From: Lathyrus oleraceus
Taxonomy: Eukaryota > Streptophyta > Magnoliopsida > Fabales > Fabaceae
Assembly (NCBI RefSeq): GCF_024323335.1
Contig: NC_066580.1
Span: 142,094,188-142,158,187, forward strand
DNA length: 64,000 bases
Direction: 5' to 3'
Below the pieces are notes generated by a model. That model searched no databases, was not told the origin of the DNA, and was given only the letters and a program-made list of their open reading frames with translations. Position 1 is the stretch's first letter, and each line of letters starts with the position of its first letter. Below, one piece after another: positions 36,684-45,477 of this stretch. A program made the translations under genes and the position numbers.

Positions 36684-37709
36684 CATCACAAGATGTTGAC
36701 CTGTGCTGGTCCATCTTCCCCGAGCGAGTCCTTCCTAGCGTTCTGGGATAGTTTAGGTTGCTCGTTTTGCTGTATTTATTGCATTTATTATTCTAACCTG
36801 TGTATATTTGCATAAATATTTGCATGCATCATACTATCATTATTGCCGTCCTCTGTGCAGGTGGTTCCTTTGTTTGGGGTGGGTGTTCTGAGTGGGGCTA
36901 AAACCCAGGCCCGAGTATACACCTAGGATTAGTGTGGTCTCGCGTTCCTCATTTGCTTTATCAGCATATTGTTGCAACGTGACATACCACAAGCCAGACG
37001 AGGTTCATTTGATAGTGCTTTCCTCTGTGGGGTACTCCACTTTGGTTGAGTTACTTCATCTGAACTATTGACTCTGGTGACCGATCATTTCCCGGATCTT
37101 TGGTTTAGACGATCTTAAGGGAGCTACAATGGCACACCCGAAAGGGCAAACCCATTGAGTATCCCCGCCCGATTCTCGAGACGATTGTCCGCCTTAGGAT
37201 GACCTGATTAGAATTTACCTGTGAGGGGAGGGTGGTTCTTTCAGATGCATGTTCAGATGGTGACTTTGATGGTGACTTTTTGTTCCGTGGATCAGAGTCA
37301 TATTTATAAGTCAGATTTATGGCCATTTATTGCCGAGATGCCGGAGTGCTGTCCGTGGTATTTATCAGTGGGGATCCGTTTATTTCAGGATTCCCCGGGC
37401 CGATTCAGATGGTTATGGGTATCTGCTCAGAGATTGTCAGACGATGATGATGATGTATCTGTCTTCCGTTTATTTCGGAACCCTTGAGTTGGATTTGTGG
37501 TTACATATTCCCTCAGATGGTTGTGATCAACTCAGTGGTCCGAGCTGTGGTTCAGAGCAACAGATGATCAGATGACTTGGAGGATGGCAATGCATTGCAT
37601 TCATTCATCAGCATCATTACATAATGCATTTACCTGCATCTAACACATGTTTATCCATATGCAGGGACATTTTTGATCGAGATCCTGGTTGAGAGATTTC
37701 TGCTCAGAG
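36684..37709 (+). other. Leader between PBS and ORF1 (copy A)
   Basis: About 1 kb without a convincing gene. It has several acceptor-like sites, notably CCTCTGTGCAG near 36860 and CCATATGCAG ending at 37664, the latter 46 bp before the ORF1 ATG. A leader intron is possible. Confidence 0.5.
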
Positions 37710-39431
37710 ATGAGGACCGGTTTGAAGCATGATGTTGCCTACAATTTCTTCAACCCAGAGATTGATGAGTTGAGAGATATGATAGCATTGATTACACCCG
37801 ACCATGTGGGGATGTTCAGGGAGTCGTACGGTAGTATCCTGAAGATGGTTTTCAGACTCACTGACAGTGACAGAAGTGCCATTCATACTCTTCTCCAGTT
37901 CTATGACCCGGGGCTGAGATGCTTTGTATTTCCGGACTATTTGTTGGGACCTCTGATGGAGGATTATGCTAGCATCCTGGGTGTTCAGATCCACGATCAG
38001 ATTCCTTTCTGTGCTATTAGGGGAGAGCCTGACGTCCTTGGGATTTCCCGTGCTCTTTATTTGAGTCCGGAAGTGACCAAGGAGGGTTTAAAGGAGAAAG
38101 GGAAATTACCGGGTTTGCACTTGAGTTTCTTGGAATCTAAGGCCAAGGAACATGCTGCTGTGGGTGATTGGAAGACGGTTTGTGCTTTGATTGCTGTGAG
38201 CATTTATGGTGTTATTCTGTTCCCTAACCAGAAGAACTTTGTGGACCATAATGCTATCAGGTTATTCATGCAGAGAAACCCTATCCCTACTCTGATCGGA
38301 GATGTTTACTACTCGGTCCATAATCGGAATGAGAAGCTGCGTGGGGGTTTGATCAGGTGCTGTGCTCAGTTGCTCTTCAGGTGGTTTATGGGGTATTTGC
38401 CTTCCAGAGGTGCTTTTGCTCATCTTGATCCTTCGGTCAAGTGGTCGGTCAGATTGATGGGTTTGCGGGCTGATGATATAGCATGGACTCATAATGGTTT
38501 GGCTGGACGGGATTTTATATATAGCTGTGGGGCCTTTCCCAATGTGCCTCTTATAGGAGTTCAGGGTTGCATTAATTACAACCCGACGCTTCTTAGGAGA
38601 CAGATGGGGTTCGCTATGGAGGTTCCTCCCCTTGAGTGTGAGACTCAGGAGTCCTTTTATTTTCCTGTGGAGGGTAATCAGGCCAAGCTGATGCAAGTGT
38701 CTGGGGCATGGGGCAACATTCAGAGGAAGGGTAAGGTTCCGTTTGGCAAAGTCAACTGTCGGTATTTTCCTCTATTTGACGACTGGCTGCGGAAGAGGAT
38801 TGAGGTTACACATCTACCATTTCCTGGAGGTGATCCTGTGTGTCCTAGGATTGAGGGTCCAAGTTCTTCTGTCAGCATGGAAGAATTCCTTGAGATGAAG
38901 AGGGCCAGAGATCAGTTGCTTACAGAGAAAGCGGAGTTGGAGAGGATTGTTGCTCGGATTCAGACGTCCAACCAAGAGATCAAAGTGAAGATGGAAGATC
39001 AAGACAAGCGGCATGCCCTGGAAGCAAAGCGCTTCGAGATGGATGCAGCCTACTATGGGAGGATCAGCCAAGCCTTGGCATCGTCCAATAGGGAACATGA
39101 TATCACCAAGGAGAGATTGGCTAGAGCTTCCAAGGTTATTGAAGATGAGAAGAGAAGGCAAATCTTGGTGAGGGATCATAAAGATGACAGAGTCCGAGTC
39201 CTCATTGCTGAGTGGGAGGCCAAGCTGAAGGTCAAGGAGTCAGAGAATCTGAAGATCATCGCTGAGAGAGATCATTATATGGCAGAGAGAGATCACTACT
39301 TCAGACAGATGAAGATTCATCAGAAGGAAGTGGGGAGATTGCAGCAGGAGATCACCGAGCTCAGGTTCGCCGCAGAGTTCGTGAGGATGGAAGCTGAGAT
39401 AGGGCCATCTGTGGGACCCTCATCCGGCTAG
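37710..39431 (+). CDS. Ogre ORF1 protein, copy A (DUF7745-like plus coiled coil)
   Basis: A 573-codon open frame from the ATG at 37710; the frame is open seven codons further upstream without an ATG. Residues about 1-365 form the conserved ORF1 domain, with QFYDPGLRCFVFPDYLLGP, GVILFPN, GDVYYSVHNRN and INYNPTLLRRQMGF. Residues about 390-565 are rich in K, E, R and Q with heptad spacing, predicting a long coiled coil. It has no membrane segment or signal peptide. ORF1 ahead of gag is characteristic of Ogre. Its role is not established; element 2 has a diverged homologue on the other strand. Intact in both copies. Confidence 0.85.
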   Translation: MRTGLKHDVAYNFFNPEIDELRDMIALITPDHVGMFRESYGSILKMVFRLTDSDRSAIHTLLQFYDPGLRCFVFPDYLLGPLMEDYASILGVQIHDQIPFCAIRGEPDVLGISRALYLSPEVTKEGLKEKGKLPGLHLSFLESKAKEHAAVGDWKTVCALIAVSIYGVILFPNQKNFVDHNAIRLFMQRNPIPTLIGDVYYSVHNRNEKLRGGLIRCCAQLLFRWFMGYLPSRGAFAHLDPSVKWSVRLMGLRADDIAWTHNGLAGRDFIYSCGAFPNVPLIGVQGCINYNPTLLRRQMGFAMEVPPLECETQESFYFPVEGNQAKLMQVSGAWGNIQRKGKVPFGKVNCRYFPLFDDWLRKRIEVTHLPFPGGDPVCPRIEGPSSSVSMEEFLEMKRARDQLLTEKAELERIVARIQTSNQEIKVKMEDQDKRHALEAKRFEMDAAYYGRISQALASSNREHDITKERLARASKVIEDEKRRQILVRDHKDDRVRVLIAEWEAKLKVKESENLKIIAERDHYMAERDHYFRQMKIHQKEVGRLQQEITELRFAAEFVRMEAEIGPSVGPSSG

Positions 39432-39859
39432 ATCTTTCATTTGTTGTGGATTACCGTCAGGCTTGTTGACGGAATCTACTTGCTTGTATTTCTTTCCTGA
39501 TTCTGGATATTTGTATCTGTTTTGATGTATGACTATGGCACTTATTGTGCATTTTGCTATGTGATGTTGATTTTCATTCAGTGATTGATCTTCAAGCTTT
39601 ATTTGCTTTACCGTATGCACTCACACAAGCACACACATGGTTGGGGGGTATCATGCTAAATCGCATATCTCCGATCTGCACGATAAAATCAAATGCTGAA
39701 TGACTGAATATTGATGCCGGATTATTATTTGTCTCGATGATGCCAGGATTAAGAGACAAAGTGTCCTTCATATGGATAAATACTGCATTCATGCATTGAT
39801 CATAATAACTTGTGTTTTGTTTTGCAGGTATTTGTTGCTAACGTGCTTGATTGTTTCAG
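39432..39859 (+). other. Spacer between ORF1 and gag (copy A)
   Basis: Two acceptor-like sites end at 39827 (GTTTTGCAG) and 39859 (TTGTTTCAG), just ahead of the conserved HRYYTRRN codons. No separate gene. The frame of gag is open back to 39772. Confidence 0.45.
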
Positions 39860-39945
39860 GAATCATTGCTCGTGCTCGCAGAACTGTACCTTTGCACTCA
39901 ACACGCCCTCACAGATATTACACCAGACGCAATACTCCCAGACTC

Positions 39946-41031
39946 ATGGATCTTCCCAGTATAGATCTTCTCGAGTTGAAGGATAAAATGAACGAGCTGA
40001 TCAACATCATGCAAGGCTTTGCAGTTGGTCAGAAGGCGTTGGCAGACAAGGTTGAGAAGCTCGAGCGGGCTTCTGCAGCAAACAGCGAGGTTAACCTGGA
40101 TGGAGTCTCCAACCAGGGGCTGGGGTCTCGAGATGGTGGAAAGAGGACGACTATTGGTGTGGTGAATAATACTGGTGCCGGTGGCCAACCGGGGCAGAAT
40201 TTGAAGGACAATATGTTGCCTCCGTTCTACGGGTTTGATGAAGACCGGGAGGAAGATAGGGAGGCTGATCAGTTTTCAATGCAGAATGAACCGTTTGTTC
40301 CCTACAGTGCTCCGCCTCAAAACAAGGAGATTCAGCTGCTGGCTGAGAAGATTAAAGTGTTGGAAAGCTATGCCACTCCTGGGGTGGTGAACATGTCAAA
40401 CATGGGGTTGGTTGAGGGGATTGTGATCCCGCGAAAGTTTAAAGCGCCCACATTTGACAGGTATAACGGGAGTTCTTGCCCAGAGACTCATCTACAAGCC
40501 TTCGTCCGCAAAATTTCTGCATATACAATGGATCAGAAACTGTGGATGTACTTTTTCCAGGACAGTCTGTCCGGAGGTTCCCTAGAATGGTACACCAAGT
40601 TGAAATCTTCTGACATTAAAAACTGGCAGGATCTTGGGGATGCTTTCTTCAAGCAATATCAGTTTAATGCTGACATGGCTCCGAGCCGTACCCAGCTGCA
40701 GGGTATGTCTCAGAAGAACAATGAAGGGTTTAAGGAGTATGCCCAGCGGTGGAGGGAATTGGCTGCAAGAGTGCAACCTCCTCTGGTTGATCGTGAAATG
40801 TCAGATCTCTTTATGGGAACCCTGCAGGGGGCTTTTGCTGAGAGAATGGTTGGTTGTCCGGTGACCAACTTTTCTGATATCGTAGTGGCTGGAGAGCGAA
40901 TTGAGAGTTGGCTGAAGCTCGGTAAAATCCAGGGTATTGCGTCTTCTTCTTCTTCAGGGTCAAAGAAGCCATTTGGTAATGGTGGACAGAGGAAGAAAGA
41001 GGGTGACATAAGCGCTGTCTATACGCAATGA
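39946..41031 (+). CDS. gag: Gag, Ogre copy A
   Basis: Start chosen at the ATG of MDLPSIDLLE because it aligns with the element 2 start. The conserved HRYYTRRN..RL codons just upstream suggest the protein may begin earlier after splicing. A coiled N-terminal part is followed by the retrotransposon gag core: FKAPTFDRYNG, FFQDSLSGGSLEWY, FKEYAQRWRELAARV. It forms the virus-like particle. The frame ends at TGA 41029-41031, followed in the same frame by the protease region. In intact Ogre copies gag and protease are expected to be one frame, and a C-to-T change in a CGA codon would give this stop. Confidence 0.85.
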   Translation: MDLPSIDLLELKDKMNELINIMQGFAVGQKALADKVEKLERASAANSEVNLDGVSNQGLGSRDGGKRTTIGVVNNTGAGGQPGQNLKDNMLPPFYGFDEDREEDREADQFSMQNEPFVPYSAPPQNKEIQLLAEKIKVLESYATPGVVNMSNMGLVEGIVIPRKFKAPTFDRYNGSSCPETHLQAFVRKISAYTMDQKLWMYFFQDSLSGGSLEWYTKLKSSDIKNWQDLGDAFFKQYQFNADMAPSRTQLQGMSQKNNEGFKEYAQRWRELAARVQPPLVDREMSDLFMGTLQGAFAERMVGCPVTNFSDIVVAGERIESWLKLGKIQGIASSSSSGSKKPFGNGGQRKKEGDISAVYTQ

Positions 41032-43211
41032 GGACCCAGTAGGGACCGTTATTTCCAGCACAATGCTGCGGTAACCATTCCCGCTGAGTCTCAGCCTGCA
41101 CAATCGCAACAGCAGCAACAACAACAACAAAGACAACCTTTTCAACAGAGGCCACAGAGGGTCGGGTACCAGGTCAGGGGCCGGATGAATGATAGGAAGT
41201 TTGACAGGCCTCCGGTGACTTATTCTTTTTTGCTGAAGAAATTGCAAGACCTAGGGCTGGTACAGTTGAGAACGCTGGCACCTTTGAGACCTGATCAAAG
41301 GCCAGCTAGTTATAATGAGAACGCGAAATGCAAATTCCATTCGGGTGCTCCCGGACACAACGTAGAGGACTGCAAAGCTTTTAAGCACGTAGTCCAAGAC
41401 CTGGTGGATTCGAAAGCGGTCAACTTTGCACCATCTCCCAATGTCAATGCAAATCCCATGCCTGCGCACGGTCAAAGGGGGGTGAATGCCATTTCTGCAG
41501 AGAGTAGGTTTGGGCTGTCTACTATTGACCAGTTGAAGACTCCGTTGGCTGAGGTCAAGGGTTTGTTGTTGAAAAGTGGGGTTTATCCGGGCTGTGGCCA
41601 TGAGTGTGCTGAGTGCATTGTCTCTGTCAATGGGTGTGAGCTTCTGAGGAAGAATGTCCAGGGTCTGATGGACGAGGGGAGTATCTTGATTGAGAGGGCT
41701 GATAAAGAAAAAGAGGAAGTCTCCACCATAACGATTTACTTCGACCCGGTGGATTTGTCAAATCTTGCTGAAGCGGCTCCAGTTACCATTACGGTACCTG
41801 GACCAATTCCCTACGACAAAGATGATGCCGTGTCGTGGCATTATGGTGGGGAGGTATACTGTAATGGGGAGAAGATAGAAGAGCAATCTGCAAGTGAAAC
41901 CACTGTGCTAAAGGTGGATAATGCCGGTCCCAGCGGTTTCACTCGCAGTGGAAGGTTATTTGCTCCTGATGCGTTGAGGAGGGGAGAAGAAGAAAAAGAT
42001 AAAAAAGAAAAGGCCGAGGCTTTAGCCAGGGCGAAAGGAAAGGCTGTGGTTGATAATGGTACTCCTGTGATGACACCGGCGCCTGCGGGGTCGGACGAAA
42101 AATTTGATGATGATGCTGAAGAATTTCTGAGAATTATCAAGAAGTCCGAGTACAAATTGGTTGATCATCTGCAGCAGACCCCTTCCAAAATTTCGATTCT
42201 ATCATTACTGTTGAGCTCTGAGGGGCATAGGGAAGCTTTGTTGAAAATTCTAAAGAAGGCTTATGTTCCTCAGGAGATCACCATTAATCAGTTGGAGACG
42301 GTCGTGTCCAATGTGCATGCTAGCCATGGGCTGGGCTTTACGGACATGGACCTGACAGTGGATGGAAGGAATCATAACAGGGCGCTACACATTGCTATGG
42401 AATGTAAAGGAGCCGTGCTTTCGCATGTGCTGGTTGATATCGGCTCCTCTTTGAATGTGTTGCCAAAGAAGGCCTTGGCAAAGCTTAATTGTGATGGGCT
42501 GATTCTGACCCCTACTGATTTGATAGTACGGGCTTTTGATGGGTCAAAGCGGGCCGTGTTTGGAGAAGTTGAGCTGCCAGTGAAGATTGGCCCAGAGGTG
42601 TTTAAGTCAACTTTCTACGTCATGGATATTCAGCCGGCATACAGTTGTTTGTTGGGTAGGCCATGGATTCATGCTGCTGGGGCAGTTACCTCGACTTTGC
42701 ATCAGAAGCTGAAATACATCTGGGAAGGCCAAGTCGTCACTGTTTGTGGAGAGGAAGACATCTTTGTCAGCCACCTGTCCTCGTTTAAATATGTGGAGAT
42801 GGATGGTGAGATTTGGGAGACACCCAGTCAGGCATTCGAAACCATCAAGGTGGAGAATGCTCTGTTCGCGAAGGAAGAGGAGAAACCGTCCATTTCATCA
42901 TACAAACAGGCCGCTGAGGTGGTAAAAAGTGGAGAGCCTCCTGGTTGGGGCAGGATGATGGAGGTCCCCACGAAGAAAGACCGATTTGGAGTGGGGTATC
43001 AGCCGGGCCGAGGCTCGGGACAAGGCAGAGGACGTCGTACGTCAGTTACCTTCACAAGTGCCGGAATGCTGGATCCGGATCACATCTGCATGATGGGTGA
43101 AGATGCTGATAGCGACTGTGACATGGACCGGTGGATAAAGCCGTGCGCACCAGGGATGGGAATCCAGAACTGGAAGGCTGAAAAGATCATCCGGGTCACT
43201 CTGCTGGAAGA
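41032..43211 (+). pseudogene. pro: Zinc knuckle and aspartic protease, Ogre copy A
   Basis: Continues the gag frame after its TGA; the first ATG is at 41185. From that ATG, residues 49-63 form a C-X2-H-X5-H-X4-C knuckle (KCKFHSGAPGHNVEDC) that would bind RNA. A linker with TPSKISILSLLLSSEGHREAL is followed by the protease around residue 418, where the motif reads V-D-I-G-S-S instead of D-T-G. Loss of the active-site threonine should cripple it. GRPWIHAAGAVTSTLHQ follows. The exon ends at the intron donor overlapping the stop. Confidence 0.85.
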
Positions 43212-43485
43212 GTAATATTTTTCCTGTTTTAGTCTTATATGCATGAAAGCCATACGTGTTGCCCGACACGTAATGGTTCATTGTAAGGGCCGCCTCATGT
43301 TTAAATTTGCAAATTTACATCATTAATAAAAGGATGTTTTTCAGTTAAAAGCGGTGTTCCTTGTTTTTCATGTATTTTTGCAGTTTAAAAATAAAAACAA
43401 ATAAAAATGGCAATGTTTTCATTTTTCTTTTTTTTCAATTTGTCACACCGGTTCTAAAGCAATGCATGAATCAACATTCATGCAG
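43212..43485 (+). other. Predicted 274-bp intron between protease and RT (copy A)
   Basis: The donor GTAATA at 43212 overlaps the stop of the protease frame. A T-rich stretch leads to the acceptor ATTCATGCAG ending at 43485. The join takes two bases upstream and one downstream and stays in frame. It is the same design as at 12462-12711 and 26453-26717. Confidence 0.8.
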
Positions 43486-45268
43486 ATGCGATTCTCCCCC
43501 GGATCTCGTTGATAACAATCCTGTTACACCCTTGTATGACTTCGACAATCCGATCTATCTTGCTGAAGAAGAAGACGAAGAAGATTGTGAACTGCCAGGG
43601 GAATTAGCCAGGTTGTTAAAACAAGAGGAGAAGGTGATTCAGCCGCATGAAGAACCGATTGAGGTTGTAAATCTGGGTACCGACGAGGTTAAGAAAGAGG
43701 TGAAAATCGGGGTTGCTTTGGAGGAAAGTGTCAAGAGCAGATTGGTAACGTTGTTGAGAGAGTATGTCGACATCTTTGCCTGGTCTTATCAAGATATGCC
43801 AGGGTTGGATACCGATATCGTTGTGCACAAGCTACCGTTGAGAACAGATTGTCCTCCAGTAAAGCAGAAATTGCGCAGAACTCGACCTGACATGGCGATG
43901 AAAATCAAAGAGGAAGTGCAGAAGCAGTGGGATGCTGGTTTCCTTGCTGTCACTAACTATCTGCCATGGGTCGCGAATATTGTACCAGTCCCGAAGAAAG
44001 ATGGGAAGGTGAGAATGTGTGTGGACTACCGAGATCTGAACAGAGCTAGTCCGAAGGATGATTTTCCATTACCTCCACATTGATGTGTTGGTAGACAATA
44101 CCGCTCAGTTCTCGGTGTTTTCCTTCATGGATGGCTTTTCTGGCTATAATCAAATCAAAATGTCGCCAGATGATATGGAGAAAACAACGTTCATCACACC
44201 GTGGGGCACTTTTTGTTATAAGGTGATGCCATTCGGTCTCAAGAACGCCGGTGCTACTTATCAGAGGGCCATGGTGACTTTGTTTCATGATATGATTCAT
44301 CATGAAATTGAATGCTATGTTGATGACATGATAGCAAAGTCCCAAACAGAAGAGGGGCATTTGGTAGATCTGGCCAAGTTGTTTGACCGGCTGAGACAGT
44401 TCAGATTGAGGTTGAATCCGAACAAGTGCACGTTCGGAGTGCGGTCCGGTAAATTGCTGGGTTTCATTGTAAGTGAGAAAGGAATCGAGGTTGATCCTGC
44501 AAAAGTAAAAGCAATAAGAGAAATGCCTGAACCGAGAACAGAGAAAGAGGTTCGTGGTTTCTTAGGTAGATTGAACTACATTTCACGGTTCATATCTCAT
44601 CTAACGGCCACGTGTGAACCAATTTTCAAGTTGTTAAGAAAAGATCAAACAGTCAGGTGGAATAATGATTGCCAAGTGGCATTTGAAAAAATAAAAGAGT
44701 ATTTGCAGGAGCCTCCGATTCTGATGCCTCCTGTGGAGGGAAGACCGTTAATTCTGTACCTGACAGTCCTCGAGGGGTCTATGGGGTGTGTATTGGGGCA
44801 GCATGACGAGTCTGGTCGAAAAGAGCATGCCATATACTACCTTTGCAAAAAGTTTACCGACTGTGAAACAAGATATTCATTGCTCGAGAAAACTTGTTGT
44901 GCTTTGGTCTGGGCTGCTCGCCGACTAAGGCAGTATATGCTGGTTCATACCACTTTATTGATTTCCAAGATGGATCCGATCAAGTACATTTTTGAGAAGC
45001 CAGCATTGACCGGACGGGTTGCGAGGTGGCAAATGATTTTGACTGAGTATGGTATACAGTATACCTCTCAGAAGGCAATCAAGGGGAGTGTATTGTCTGA
45101 TTACCTCGCCCAGCAACCTATTGATGATTATCAACCGATGAAGTTTGAATTCCCTGATGAGGACATCATGTTTCTCAAATCGAAAGATTGCGAGGAACCA
45201 ATCCCGGAGGAGGGGCCTGACCCTGAATCCGAATGGATTCTGATGTTTGATGGGGCCGTTAACGTGAA
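43486..45268 (+). pseudogene. pol: Reverse transcriptase, Ogre copy A (frameshifted, cut)
   Basis: An acidic leader is followed by FAWSYQDMPGL, KQKLRRTRPDM and CVDYRDLNRA, then a one-base insertion in a CCTCC run at about 44072-44076 throws the frame to a stop. The next frame continues with FSFMDGFSGYNQ, PFGLKNAG and the catalytic YVDD (44316-44327), then the connection region. The reading ends at 45268, at the first RNase H residues FDGAVN, where the duplication join begins. Confidence 0.88.
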
Positions 45269-45477
45269 CGGAAGCTGGTCTAGAATAGGTATACCCACGA
45301 GGTAGGCATACTCCTCAAGCGTAGGCAAAAGCTGGAAATCTGGGAACGTGGAGCAACGGTACAAGGGATCATAAAACTGCACCAATACACTCATCAATCC
45401 TTCGTCCACTTGAGTAGTCAGAAGAGAAAGAAGCTTCCCAAAATGAGCCTTGAAACCCAAGGGATCTAGTACATAGG
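45269..45477 (-). pseudogene. Duplicated piece of element 2 ORF1
   Basis: Identical in layout to 31481-31689: about 209 bp of the minus-strand ORF1 (FYDPLYRC..PTLEEYAYLVGIP) ending at the LTR. It marks the left flank of the original Ogre insertion, carried along in the duplication. The chimeric minus-strand reading across 45269 is an artefact of the join. Confidence 0.92.

Larger units (their letters stand above)
31690..45268 (+). mobile_element. Ogre copy A (5' LTR to RNase H start)
   Basis: A plus-strand Ogre inserted into element 2's ORF1. It has a 4974-bp LTR, tRNA-Arg PBS, leader, ORF1, gag, protease, intron and RT. It is cut at 45268 by the duplication join, so it has no RNase H core, integrase, 3' UTR or 3' LTR of its own. 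The five bases before the LTR are ATAGG; the matching right-hand target copy is not in the window. Confidence 0.92.

Noticed and set aside
36384..36800. Small plus-strand ORFs around the LTR end and PBS
   Set aside because: They cross the LTR/PBS boundary and have no domain; the region is the non-coding U5 and leader.
38262..38696. 144-residue minus-strand ORF opposite ORF1 (and 52050-52484)
   Set aside because: Shadow of the ORF1 coding strand with no recognised motif.
44070..44080. Programmed frameshift in RT
   Set aside because: No slippery heptamer or following structure seen, and elements 1 and 2 are open at this place; a plain insertion is simpler.
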